From contig JAGYXB010001967.1 of assembly GCA_022495005.1 (NCBI GenBank), positions 496,001 to 560,000 of the forward strand: a DNA stretch of 64,000 nucleotides. The letters run 5' to 3'. The translations under genes were made by a program, and so were the position numbers. This DNA is from Rhyacophila brunnea (Eukaryota > Arthropoda > Insecta > Trichoptera > Rhyacophilidae). Shown piece by piece: positions 39,101 through 54,100 of the stretch (within the stretch, counting starts at the first letter, position 1; each line of letters begins with the position of its first letter). Below the pieces are notes generated by a model, which was not told where the DNA came from, did not search any database, and was given only the letters and a program-made list of their open reading frames with translations.

Positions 39101-42100
39101 GTCGATAAACACTGACCGTACAACGCACACGATAAATTGTTCACTTTAATTCATTTTGTCAAGTTGTGAACAAAATAGAAACATGTCTATTATAGTCCGT
39201 TCCAATATTTAAATAAGTAAAGTAATATTTTTCCTCTTGTCGCATGCTCTGTCAGCGCTATCATATTGTGTCTTTTATAATAATCGTTGCCGGATTTTGT
39301 TCATTATTTTAACAGAGAAAATAAATAACACGCTAGTAAATAATACAACCGATAAAGTGTTACTTGTCCAAAATTTATTTAATAAATTTTTCAATAGTTT
39401 GTGGAGACACTAGTTTTAAGTAAGAAACTATGAGAGTAGACTATTTAGTATAGCCAAACTGACGAAACAGATATTTTTTGATCTATATATAATTTTTTAA
39501 ATTAGTTACACAACGTATGTCATGAACCAATCAAGTGTTGAGACAATCAAATTTCTATGTGTTGTCGAATCGTTATGTATAATAGCTATTTAGAGACACA
39601 GATACCAAAAATAGTTATCGTTGAGAACCTAGTAAGAAAGTTAGTTGAGAGATCATAGAAACGCTGGGAGAATGGGATGAAGAGTAATGTAAGGACCCTT
39701 GACAGCGTCATAGACTGGAGAGGGACCAAGACTTGAATTGAACTATAGAGCCATAGAAAGAGGAAGAATAGTTATTTAAGTTCAAAAATATGCATGAATC
39801 ATTGAGTCTTCTCGTTTAATAAATGCACAAGACAGTCATTTGAAAATTGTATGGGATTGTAATTTAATTTGACATGTCCTCTGACAGCGTTGGCAGGTTT
39901 TGAAATTAAGCACTTCATATTATATACGTTGAAATAAAAGGTGTCTTATTGATAGTTCTGATAAAGTCTTACCAGTCGCAAGCACTGCCGCAATATACCT
40001 CCACTGGACATGTTCTTCTCGGCCTCGAGTTCCCCGAAATTTAAAGAGCTGGCAAAAATGAGAACATCGGCCATGCTTACAAGCCGCTGTAGAAAAGTTA
40101 CGGCCACCTCGATTGGCATACCCTGTGTCGGTTCGATCACATCTAATTCATTCTAAAACAGCAAAATAAGAGTGAAAATAATAAACATATGCAAATAAAT
40201 ATTTAAACATAATTGTAACATAATAATTAGTAATTTTATTTCAATAATAAAGGTGAAAAATGATTGTGTCATCTATTGGTGATCAGTAGAAGTTTTAATA
40301 TATTTAGTTGATATCCATTTTCAAAGATGTCAGTGTAAGATACATTAGAATCTAATGATTAGATAAAAGGAATAAAACAGATTTCTATAATTTTGAATTC
40401 TGACAACTAAAAGTACCACCAATTTCATAAATATTAAATTAATATAATAAAGATTACATAAATGATAAAATAGTATGAACTCACATTGGGTGATGTAGCT
40501 GAAGCAAGCAGAGGTAGAAGTCCTCCGCATGCAATAATAAGATTGTCTGCTAATTGTGAAATAAGGTGAACAGTGTTCACAACAAATATTCCGTTTTCAC
40601 TACTATTCACAAAGTCTAGAACTGATTTTGTAGAATGACTCCTCCAAACCTACAATAAAACGAGACATAAATTATTCAGAGATTAATTACTATTTATGAG
40701 GAAACTCTCGCATATTTTTTGGTGTTTTATTATACCTGGGGGACTTGGCACATTTAGTAATCAATTGGGTAACAATGTAGTAAGAAAATCGAATAGGTCT
40801 TACCTGTATATCAGTCTCGAGAGAAAACAAAACATCGGAGAGTAATCTCTGGTGAATGTACGACCATCTGAATTCAGGAATTCTGAACGGTGGTCTTGTA
40901 GGACCAGGTGAAAACATTGGACGGGAACACTTTGGCCTTTTGTTATCTGAAACAGACAAAACAATTTGATTTACATCATTTTTTAAATAAATTAATTAAA
41001 AATATACGAAAGAACTTATGATATTGTATACATTTTAAGGATCATTATATTTGTGGTTATTGTAAGCAGCTATTTTATATAAAAAATGTTTATAAATATT
41101 TCTTTGTCAATTGCCATCAACCGTCGTCTATATATCTTTATTTTAACTATGGAAAGGAATAATGGCGTAATACACACAAATCAAATTTTACAGTAAGCAA
41201 AAAAAGTTTTAGTTATGGTTTTTGATCAAAGTTAAAATATAAAATAGGCATAACCTTGAATTGCATGATAATTAATAATTTAGTTTTTATATCTTTAATC
41301 TGATATTAATTATTAAGTTAATAAAAAAAAAAACAACAAAAATGGTGGTTAAGTCGTTTTTCCCACGTCACTTTCTTCTTTCTTTAAAATTGCTTAGATA
41401 AATAAATTTAAATAATAATTCGGCATTTGCAGGGTATATACTTTCGACATAACGTGTATTTAGTCGTGTACAACATTTTTATGCAATAAAACCTATTTTA
41501 AAAAAACTAAGGGTTACATCCTTTTTCCATTCTAAAGTCGAATTATTATAATGCAAATTTCAAAAATCTGAATGCAATGTTTCAGAGTAGCAAGAGATAA
41601 GAAAATTATGGCTACATGGACATCCGATAACAGATATGGCACAGAAAGAAGAAAGACAGAATGATTTAATAGTATTTGAACAAAACCAATATAATGAAGA
41701 ATAATTATTTGTATATAGTGTTATGTAATGCAATAAAACAAGAGGAATAAAGATATTTAACAAAAAAAACAACAGCTGGACGAACTAATTTTAACAGATA
41801 TACTAGACACTACTATATCAGGTTATGACGTTTATGTAAATAACGGCAGTAACCGTAATTATATCTCATTGCAATAATTGTTGTGAAATTAAAGTGGCAA
41901 TAAATATAAAGTAATAACTAACCAAAGTGATTTGGGTCGACTTGTGTACTGGTGGACGCACTTCTGGGTCGTTTTTGTGGTGTGCTATTTCCCATGCTGG
42001 TCTGCTTGGAGCTACTGTCACCAGACAGTGAATGATCTTGACTGGCTGCGCTGTCTTCAGGCAGGCTCACTCTTCTGCTCATCTCTCTGTCTCCCGCTTC

Positions 42101-45100
42101 CCTGATGCGTTCAGCTTGGAATTCCTCATCTTCATGGTGAAGAACCTGATTGTCATTATTTGCAAGAGAGATATTCTCACTTATTGTCGAGATTGGAGGA
42201 ATTTCTGGGGACGAAGGTGCTGTCTCACCATTTTCTTGATTGGCATTCTCTCCTTTGTCATTATCGTGTTGATTCTTTTCATTTTTGGCATTCTCCGATT
42301 GTACAATATCATTTTGATCTTTTGTAATTTTGTCATCATTATTATTTAAAGTCTCTTTATTGTCAGTTTTCAGAATTGAAGTTATTTTCTCCGCAATCAA
42401 ATCACCATCAATCGGAATAACATCACCCTCATCCGATTGCATCGGAGATATGACACGAGGTTGAGTGATAACTTCGACAGTTTCCACTTCTTGTACAGTT
42501 GTATCTATAATCTGCTCTTCTAACCTAGGAATATCAGAGTCAAATACGTTCGCAAGCAGGTCAGAAATAATTTCTGAAGCCACTTTAGAAGCATTTTCTT
42601 TTGGCACTTCAACGGTTGACTGTTCATCGACATCAATCGAAATAAGATTTTCTGTTTTGATAGAATCCGGTGCAGATTCCTCAATTTCATCGGCAGTAAT
42701 ATCAATTCCCGCTTTGGCGGACACGGCTTTGACGGCATCATTGATAATATCATTAACCACACTCAGAGCCACATCTTCAGGGGTACTTTCAGGAATAATA
42801 TCTGCATTAGGTACCGTGGCCGTCTCTAAATCAGGTTGGGCAGACTTATTGGGACTAGTCGTCTCCGAGGGAGTCAAGTACGCTTCGGACGGTTCAGAAA
42901 GATCAGTCTCTCTGTCGAGAGTGACAGCGGTTACACCTAAGAAGTCCATCTCTCTTTTAGGACTTGCGGTTTCACTAGCTGATAAACTAGAACAAGCTGC
43001 ATTGTCAGAATTCTCATTCTTTTCATCATTCTTAATATTCTCCAAAATGTGGTCAATATCTCTCACAGGTATATAATCGAGGCTGGCGTCTTGAATGGCA
43101 TCCCTTTCAGCAATTCTGCTGATGTTAATGTAAGTATCGGCAGGGTTATTAGCGACTTCATTTGCTGCTTGCACCAGCTCTTCGTCCTGGACAACGGGAG
43201 ATGAATTTATGTTGGCCGGAATAGAACTCATATCTGTGATGCATTCATTCAAAAGCTTCTCGGATTTTATGAGTATCTCCTTGATTATGTCTTCAGCTGC
43301 CTCTTTCTGTTCATTGAGCAATTGGATCTCTAAGTTTCTTCTTATTTCCGCTGCCTTTTCTTCGCTTATCTTCTCGGGCGAATTATCTGCGTTGCCATTG
43401 CAGTGACTTAAGTCTACGTTAATATTGTCACTATTTACTACCGAATGTTTATCACTATCACAACCGCTGTCATTATCAATTTGTTTGGAATGTTTCTCGG
43501 GGGAATGTACTTTACAAACTACACTATACTCAACTTCTTCCTCCTCCAGACTAGTCCGATTTTCACCATGTTCACTGTCATTCACTTCATTATGGCGAGC
43601 GATCCTGGCACAGTTACAGTCTTGCATTTGCCCTTTCTCATCTTGAATTTCTCTCAACGAGAGACCTTTGCCTATTTCAGTCTGGGAGCCGTGATTAATC
43701 CACCTGGGAGTAGGATTCTGGAACTCAGTTGGGGAATCTTCCGATGTTTCTTGACCGTCAGACAGTTGAGGATATCTCGGATCGGTGGAGGAGCTGACAC
43801 CTGATGTCGTAGAAGGTTGATCCCAGCCTGAAATAGTGCTAATCGGACGCTGCTGTCTTTCTGCCGGGTCTGTGATGTTGTCGGATCTTCTTTGTTCATA
43901 ATGCTCGTACATTTGAGCAAATTGGAGTTTGAATTCTTCATAAGACACCTGGAATTCAAACAACAATAATAGATTAAAAACCATTACAAGATCGAATTGA
44001 ATAGTAAAAAGAAAACATCTTTTAATTGCAGTATATACTGTAGGTGTACAAAATTCATTAAATTATATACTTAACCCTATATCACAAAGACAAGATCGGT
44101 GACTTCCCTAGGCAAAGTGCCACCCTTAAGCAGATTTAGAATGTCATCCCCTTTAATTATTAGTTCCAAATTGTCTACAAATTTATTAGGTACCTACCTA
44201 TTTACCTGTTTTATTAATTATTTTAGGCAAATACATTAATGAATTTAAAATTTATATAGGTACACACCATCTATTGAGAATTATAGCTTTCCATGCCACC
44301 TACTCTCAAACAGTGTTGGCTTTAGGTTCTTGGCCAGTGGCGCTAACAGGATTAGAGGCAACCTTGCAAAATAAATTTTCTTGTGTGATAAACCACCATT
44401 ATGATACAAGAATAGTTATGTTGTCATGAATTTGTATGCATGGATCGTCTACTTCATGGAAAACCGTTACTGCTCTCAAAAGTTGTCATATTTTTATCCG
44501 TTCCTTCACACGCTGCTTTTTATTATGTACTGCCCTTTGAATTGAATTGCATGCCCTGCTTACCTAAACAGATATCACTAGACAAGACACTTTGGCATAT
44601 CCACGGCTGTACATATATGACGGGTGGTGGTGGGAACATTAACGGTTCTATTGAAGTTTTATAAAAATTACATAATCATAACATTCCCTCTTAAAAGAAT
44701 GAATATTATTAATATTATTATAAGATGTATAGAGAAAGAAGATAACTGAAGCTGTACCTTGGAGTGTACAATGGCAAGTGTATCAACCCACACGCGCCAT
44801 CCCCCATACTCATGCTTGATGGCATGGTGAAGCAGCATTCTGAAGAGAGAGTACACCATGTCGGATATTTTCTGCTCTTCGGTGTTCTTGGGATGGATGT
44901 ACGCCATCGCGATGAGCCATTCCTGCCACACAGACATCTGCAGAACAGTTCTCCTATTCTCTCGGTTGTTGTTGCACAGCAGTGTCATATCGGAGAGGAA
45001 GAGTTTCTTCACCTCGAGTAGCTGCTCACTTTGTTTTGATTGCCGGATCAGGGTTGCGACCACTTTCAGGATCACTGGAAAGAAAAAATAAAAATATATA

Positions 45101-48100
45101 GACATCTGTATTATTAATGGAAAAAAAAAAAAACTAGAATCATATCTTTTATCACACATATTTTCTTCAACTTACTTGGGTTCTCAAGCCTGTAGTGGTT
45201 TTGTGGCTCAGCATGGCTGGTGTACAGAATCTGTTGCCCGACATGTTCGGTGAGCAATTCATAGAGGGCGTTGTAGCACGGTAATGTTAAGCCTTCCGGT
45301 GCAGCTCCTAACCGTACAGCCAATAAAGTGTACAGGTTGTGCGGAGACATCACGTCGTATTTTCGTCTAAAAATGAACAGTATATTTAATTCAACATGTT
45401 GTAAAGTGCTTATCATTCTTTCTATCTCAGCAAAATACAGATTCGCAGAAATTCGTCCATATTTTTAAGTGATCTATCTGTGTAAAAGGGAGATGAGTTA
45501 AAAACGCAACGTAATAGGAGATAATTCTTTGAAGTATTGTTTTCTGTATTGAAGCAGACAAAAGCCGTACTTTTACTCAACTTCTGCAACTTATTATACA
45601 AGGGAAGATCTCCGGTGGTCGTGGTAGAAAATGAACGTCCTGGCTCATAAACCTCAGGACTGGTTTGAGATCAACAATTCATCCCTATTTGAAGGAGAGA
45701 CGGACAGGGAGAAAATAGCTGAATTCATCGCCGACATCCGATAACAGAAATGGCACAAAAAGAAGAATAGTCCTCATAGTTACTCATAGACGACACAACC
45801 TTTTTATCACCTACTTCTCTATCTTATAATATCGTCGCCGTACAGGCTAATTGTCGCAACCATCACTTTTCCCCGATGTGACATTTTGTTGGCAGTGGAC
45901 TTATTGCATAATAAATAATAAACGAACTGGCCAAGTATCATAAATCCCAAAAAAATATTCCATATCAAAATACGAGGGTGGGTCAATAATTCCTTAGAAA
46001 AAAGCATTAAAACAGTTTTTATTTTTGTATTTTTTTTTTATTTCTCAACATAATCTCCTTGGAGCTCAATACACTTGGTTAGACGTTTCTCAATTTTTTT
46101 TAAACCGTCAGAAAAATAAGTTTTCGGAAGGTCCTCAAAATAAGCATTTGTCCGATCGATGACTTCTTCATTTGAAAAAAAACGTTGTCCACTTAGCCAT
46201 TTTTTTAAGTTTGGGAAAAGGAAAAAGTCACTGGGGGCTAAATCTGGCGAATACGGTGGGTGGTCGACCAATTCAAACTTCAATTCTTCAATTTTAGCCA
46301 TTGATCGTAAACATGTGTGAACACGGGCATTGTCCTGATGAAAGAGGATTTTTTTCCTGTTTAAATGAGGCCGTTTTTCTTCAATTTTGTTTTTTAGCTG
46401 GTCCAATAAAGATGCATAATAATCCCCTGTTATTGTTTTTCCTTTTTCCAAATAGTCAACGAAAATAATTTCACGTGCATCCCAAAATACAGTAGCCATA
46501 ACCTTACCAGCTGATTTTACGGTTTTCGCCTTCTTTGGACATGGTTTGCCTTCGCAATCCACTGCTTTGACTGTTCTTTCGTCTCGGGAGTATAGTGGTG
46601 TATCCATGTTTCATCTACAGTCACAAAGCGACGAAAAAATTCATCCGGATTGCGTTGCATGAGCGACAACAGGGCTTTAGAGGCCACCACCCTATTGCGT
46701 TTATTGTCGACTGTGAGCAAACGCGGCACCCATCTTGCAGAAATATTTTTCATGCCCAATTTGTCATGTAAAATAGAAATGACGCTACCTTTTGAGATCC
46801 CTGTAACCTCAATTATCTCACTCAACTTTAATCTTCGGTCACTTAACACCATATCGTGGATTTTATTGATCATTTCTGGTGTAGTCACCTCTACAGGACG
46901 TCCTGAGCGTGGTTCATCCTTTGTTGATGTACGACCACGTTTAAATTCATTTAACCAGTTATAAATAGTTGCAAGTGAAGGAGCAGATATGCCGTGAACT
47001 AAATCCAACTCATTTTTTATTTCCTTTGCTGTTAACCCTTTTATATTAAAATGTTTAATAACAGCTCTAAACTCAATTTTCTCCATTTTCCATTTTTCCA
47101 TTTTCCACAAGCAAATTTTTTTTTTAAATGTACGAGAAACACACAACAACCCGACCAATCTGATTGAAACTTCGCAGCATACTGAATCGGTAGTGCCGCT
47201 GCATGAAAACAAACCGCTTACAGTACAATTCGCGCCACCTGTCGGCTTTTCTAAGGACTTATTGACCCACCCTCGTAATATCAGATGTGATGTTATGTTT
47301 CATGATGCTGTGTATCGTGCAATTAGCTTATTTGATGGCACCATAAAGGTTGATTTGTTTTTTATTAATTATATAATGTTTGTAGACGTTTTAAATAGGA
47401 TAAATTTATAATTGTATATATTATCATATTTCTTTAATATTTACACATGCTGTCTTTTCCACTTTCTTGTCATATTAGTTGTTATTTGTAATTAAGATAT
47501 TTTTATATATTTGTATGTATTATGGCGCATTGGCCAAAAGCTGTAATGCCGTAATACTCTTTTTTTTATAAATAAATAAATAAATAAGTAATTCAAAACA
47601 ATTTTTTAAACCATTTGAAACTTCACAAAAAATATTCCAGCTAAATGCAGTAACTCTCTAAACGTAACCCACTGGTGTGTCAACAAAAGAAAATTCTTAA
47701 TTTGTAATAAAATAATATATAAGTATACAAATCAATAAATAAATATTATATAAAATGGTAAACCAGTCCAATACCCACAGTTTTTTTCACTTCCTGAACA
47801 ATTTGATATTTTTTGAGGGTTATGACAATTGGCACATCAGTTCTGAAGGCTTTTACCCACCATTTAGGGGTTACGTACTATCCTTTTTTTCAATCAAAAT
47901 TAGCTGTATTTTAAGTATATTTTTACTGATACGTCACAGTATGTACCTATTCCCAATTTATCAAAATTAGCATACAGATAACCAGAAATACTGAAATAAT
48001 TGTTACTTACTTATGGGTACTTCTGCTCAAAAAGAATCCGAGTAATTTAAGAGCTTGCAATCGAATGAGCTGGCTGTCGGCTGACAACAGTTTGAAGATT

Positions 48101-51100
48101 GTCCTCACGCCGTACTAAAAAGGTAAATGTTGTACATGCCTTGAGATATTAGTAATTGATATCGGGTGCAGACATGAAAGGGACGCGTGTTGAACAAAGC
48201 TTGCTTCGATTTTTTAAATATTACAAAAAAGCGGTAATTATGTAAATAAATCGCCGTAAGTCAAGTAATAAAATAATCAATTGAAGCAGTAAATTAAAAT
48301 AATATATAATATCAGCTATAAATAATAGTGCAATTAAATCTAATAGACAGTGTATCGAAATTAAATATAGTTGAGAATTTTTTAAGTAATTTTATATGCA
48401 AAATCACTCTTACAGTAAAACCACAATGAGTGTCATTAATTCCTGAAAATTTTCAACGAGACATGCTAAAATGTACAACTCTACTATGACAAGCAACTTT
48501 CCTATTGCCAATGTGATATAATATAATATGAAATGACAGAGCCATAATACATAACTATACTTTGTAGCGGTAAAGAGTGGAGGTAGGCTGTAGAGATCCA
48601 ACATAAATAGTGGACACCAAACTTTGTTATTATGCAAAATTATACATAATTATTACATTTTTTATAGATATCAGAATATTTTTTATCTATTATCTTTCAG
48701 CTTAGGCAGGGTTTATGTTTTACAGTAAACTGACATTTAGTGGTCATGTGAATACCATTTGTAAAAAGGTACTAAAATGTTGGGGTTTATCATGTGTATT
48801 TCCGGAAGTCTTTGCGGATGTTACAGTACTAAAACTTCTCAATAAAACTCCTTAGTTAGAAGCACACTTGAGAGTGGGTCTATTGTCTGGGCCCCGCATC
48901 AGTTGAAGTACGGCTTTATGATGGAGAGGGTCCATAAGAAATTTTTGAGTCTCTTTTACTTTTGGCTGTATAGACATTATCCGTTGCTCTATCCGACTGA
49001 CTTTCTATTAGGTATGCTTACATACTGTACCTTAAAGTTTAGAAGGGTTCTTTATTTAGTTCTCCCAAGGTGCAGAACTAACCTGCCATTAGTAATGCCA
49101 ATAATTGGGAAGGCAATAACTATGTTAAATCAAATCACTTCAGATATTGATATATTCCACTTACATGACAGGTGAATTTAGGTGTACGTTGTTTTATAAG
49201 TTTTTAAGATAGGATCTATCAACCTAGTTCACTCTGTGTGATTCCATGTACCTACTTTTATTTTTCTTATTTTATTATTGTATTATTTACTTAAGTACTA
49301 CTATATTTTTATTTGAAAATTGTTAACACTTACTTTATGTCACGCCGTGAACGCTTTGAATTTATAATTTGTCATGGTCATTTTACTTATGTAAAATAAA
49401 TAAATTTGAATTTAACTGAATTTTAAAAACTAACCAACACCATTTGCAATTTGGATACTTAGTTCAATGAAAACAAATAAGTACGTCTGACTAAGTTTAG
49501 TGTGCACTGTTTATGTCGGATCTCCACAGTCCAACCCCACTCTTTACCACTACTATACCGTCCCTTGCTGCTCGTCAAGGAAAATCTATATATATAAATG
49601 TTTCACTTTTGTCATGTGTGGTCGCTATGCACTTTCAAAGACACTTTTTTTACATTATTTAGATAGAAAGCTTGCATTTGTGGAGAAACTGTGTATTTTT
49701 CAAGGAAACCACCTAACCTAACCATAAGGGAAGTGCTTTCATAATAATAAATTTACTAGGTAACTACTCATATTTAGGACAATGCAGAGAAAAATTCAGA
49801 TAATCATTAATTACTACATCAAATAGTGCATTCATTTTTGAATTGTGATTCAAACATTTGTTCAAGCACATTAAGGTCAAATAATCTTTTATATAAAATT
49901 GCAAATGTGCAAGTTAAACTAATAAAAAAATCTATTATCATGCAATAAATAATAATAAATAAAAATGTTAATTTGCTAAGTTAAAAATATGTTTATTGCG
50001 ATTGACTAGTGACTTTTTTTGATCATTTTGAAGCGACTCTATTTGTGTAAAACGTTGATGACGTATTTACCAAAAGCAAAACAGAAAACATGCGATTTTG
50101 AAGAAGAAGAAGAAGACAGGATAGTAATGAGAAGAGGGAAGAATGAATGATCAAAAAAACAAAATACTTTATTACAAAATTCACCTTTACATCAAATGCT
50201 GGAACCATGGAGCTAGGATGTTCCGACATCAGAGAGATGAGCATTTGGAGTACATCATGAAGATTTTCATCCTAAAAGAAAGAGGAATACAGCGTTTTTA
50301 TTAAGGCTATCATCAAAGCGGTAAAGAGACTTCCATAGTTTACACATTCACCCGGCAATGGGAAGACTAATGATATGTACCGATACTATGAAATGGAGTA
50401 ACACATTTGAAGAGTAGTACATATTCTGAATTCATAGCATTTACTTTTGTTGGAATTGGATTTGAGTTCTCCTTCTAAAATGGAGAGTTCTTCATTACAC
50501 AAGTTAACTCATTTACAAGTGTCAAAACCAAAAACTTAAATGGTTTGGAATTTCCTAATCATTCTGATTTACTTAATAAAACACTTGAAACACTTTAAAA
50601 AGATGGAATAAACTATTTTGAGGTGATAAATTTAATTACCTCATGCATAGTTGTCAGATAGTTCAATATGCTCTGAAGTTCATCGTCTTTTACTCCGTTT
50701 CCAATCATGATGAGCTGCTTCAAGAATAAGAGTATGTATGCTCTAATCGTGAGGATGTCTTTGTGGGCAGGTCGAGGACCTTCTGTAAGAAAGAATTTGA
50801 AACATTTGAGATTTTGTAATGGGTTCACATAAGAACATTTACAAAATATTATGTTTAGTATTAATGTCAAAATAAAATAAGCATAACTAATTCTGAAACT
50901 GAAAATAAAACTTTTTTTTGACAATAAATTTGTTACCTATTTTTAAGATACAGTACCTCTGGATTAAATGAATTCTTACCGAGTCCCTTAGGAATAATCC
51001 CGCTCTTCGGCCTGGGATTAACGACCCAGTAGTAATACTTGAGCGTGTGGACGGTCTGCAGAACAGTGCTGACTCTCCTGACGTTGCTGTAAATCTGGGT

Positions 51101-54100
51101 GTCGGCCAGAAAGTCCGTCGCCAGGTAGCAGTACAGCCTCGCCTGAACGGACGCCGGGGTGTGGATCCAGAGGGCGGGGTTGAACAGGACATGGTCCAGC
51201 AGCTGCCATGTGAGGAAAGAGAAGGAAAAGACCTTCGCGTTAGTATGAGACTTACTGCCCGCAGGTTTAGAGCGCATTTCCGTAATATTCAATATTGTAT
51301 ATTTTATATGATGCATCGAGGTGATTATTAAATTTGTGGTTACCACATGGCAGAATAAATAGAAAATTTCTAGATAATTTATAATGATTTAAAAAAGAAA
51401 TTACTTATAAAACGACTACATTCAATTCGATTATAACAAGTCTACTTTTAATTAAATCAAGTTTAAAATACGTTCAGCCCCTCGCTGGTCAACGGAAAGT
51501 TCGGGTTTCTAAGAAAAGATGAAATTCATAGTTAATATTATTTTTTCTACATTTATTATTCTTGATTTATTATACTTATTCCACAGTTCTTATATTAGCT
51601 ATACATAAGACCAGCGGCTTCATTCTGATAGATATTTCCAATTAAGGTGAATACTAAGGCCTACCAGAGACAAGTAGAGGAAAAATATGAAGATTCCATT
51701 TTGAGACATTTTTTTGATAATTTACATTTTAAAGTGTATTAATGAATATATACGTGTGTACATAAAAACCATACATTTTTTTAAAAAGTCAAATACATAA
51801 AATGTGAATTCATTAAAAGATTTCATCTTATTATTACCTACATATTATTTAATGTTCATTTCTATTACATTAACAATTAAGTTATAACTAGTACTATATG
51901 TGGGCAATAAATATACCTAATCTAGAGGTACTACTTTGGCCTTGCTCGCTAAGTAAGGTGTGCTTTAGTTTTATTTTTACCATTCATTTTGGAACCCAGG
52001 TCTTTCATTCAAGGTTATCAAACAAAGAAATAGGTAATAGAAGTTTTGGTATAGTTTCAAGAAAAATACGGTAAATATATTATAGGTACATACCTAAAAA
52101 TATATTGTACAATATTAGTTAATGTACGGCAAAATATTCAAAGTTCTAGGTACTCCACTAATTGAAAAAAACATATTTTAAACTTTAAAAAGTAAAAATA
52201 TTGAAATACATAAATAATTTATGAGGTTATTACTTTTAATGGTTACTTTAATACTGTCACCCTGCACTCTGTCACATAATTACTAATATAGTAATCAGAT
52301 GTTACCAGTTATCTCTGATTTAAATTATTATTCATCGAAATGAAATGGATTATATTTACGATAACACTTTATCAAGAAGTAGTGATGAATATTAGGGTTT
52401 GCAATCCCAAAATCCCGGTTAATTTATTGATTGCGAAATACCGGGATTTAATATGCTAAGATTTCTGGATTAGTTTTTTTTCACAATATCACAATATTTC
52501 ATGTATAGGAGATATTCCATCGGCTTTTCTTTTTTTTTAATATTAATAGAAATAGATGATCTTATCGATTTTATTTCAAAATGATTTGTAACTTAAAGAA
52601 CAGCTACAAGATAGCATTATGATACCAAGAGTTTTCACAGATTGTTCAAAGTTGTAATAGTTTATTCGCGGCTTAAGCGTCGTGGGTACCAGGTTCAAAT
52701 CCTGGGTCTGGAAAGTACACATATTGTTTTTCAATTTGTGTATGAGTCAGAGTATGGACCTAATAGGTTGACCAAGTGGCTGACATCCATTTCTCGTAAA
52801 AACTAAATCTGTTAATACAAACCTCCACTCTATCTCTATGTAGGCCTATATAATCTTTTTTTTTTAATATTAATAATAACCATGCTCTTGCTTTTTCGTA
52901 TAAGGTGGTTGGGTGGGTTAGTTGTATTGATGTGGGGCTAATTAGGTTTCTCCATTTACAGCTTTAATTTTCTTTACGGCCAGGATTAAATATTTTGTGT
53001 AGTGTTCTTGTGTTGTTCTATTGATTAGTACTTTGTGAGGCTTTTGGGGGTCAATTTCATGATTATGCTGTCTACATCGAGTCCTGAGAGTCCATCGCTC
53101 CCTTTCTATTATAGGGAAGTCGTTGATGACATGCCACACAGTTTGAGATGTGTTGCCGTCACATGGACAACATATGATCTTATTAGATCGGACGTGGTCA
53201 AAGAAGATGTTTGTTTTTATATTTTAGAAGTCAAAATGGTGCCGATTATACCACTTCTTCCCGTGCACAAGAAGCACGACGTGCACGACGATTTTTGAAT
53301 CGTATCGGGAAAAAATTCTATACTGTAATCCCGGCATTGGAGATTATCTACGTGGCTATATCCCTAGTGGGTGCTCGCCACGTGTAAAAGAGGATAATGT
53401 ATGACTGAAATCACATTTAGTTACGGTGAAGATTTATGCGAAATCACGTAACATTGTAAGACTAGACAGACGCCCCTCCGTTCGAAGATATGGCGTCGCA
53501 TAAACCAGAACTTAAATCCGTTTAAATAACATAGTGTATCAAAGCTTTAGTCGGAATACTAATTTACGACTTGAAAAGGGTATGGAATTGAATTGAAATG
53601 GTATAAAAACACATTCGTGTTTATTTTACATTTTATATCGGGCTTATAAAGTAGAAAGCTGAATTACGCAAGAAAAATATAACATAGTTATGTAAATAAA
53701 ATAATTAAAACGGAAATCTAAAACGTACTTATAAAAATGAAAAATTAACCGAAGACCTGGCTAGAATTGAGATATTGATGATTTAACTAAGTAATATAAG
53801 TGAACCAGTGAATGAGTTAAGTAAATCGACGTAAAGATTAAATTCTAAGTATTGAACACACATAATTTTGAAAACACTTACGTGAAAATATTATAACCAA
53901 TAGAAAAAATCTGTTTGAAAAAGGCATCGAACCTGTTAATTTGTCGCAATTAAGTACGATGCCTTTAGCATTGTGGTCAATGTGCACGGGCACACGAAAC
54001 CCAAGAGATGCAGGTTCGATTCCTGCGGGGTGGTGTCTTACTTTTTTCAAAAATATTTTTCCTATCGGTTATAATACATTTTCTATTAAAAATTATGTAT

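Noticed and set aside
42465..43076. Plus-strand open frame of 203 codons
   Set aside because: It lies exactly antisense to the giant neurobeachin exon and has the Ser/Ile/Thr bias expected from the complement of acidic codons. No domain is seen.
43445..43804. Plus-strand open frames antisense to the linker exon
   Set aside because: Shadow of the coding strand. The minus-strand exon has splice sites, phase and homology.
53950..54040. Genuine tRNA gene
   Set aside because: Has A-box and B-box-like sequences but lies between inverted arms, lacks a proper acceptor stem and has sister copies; it is a SINE-like unit.
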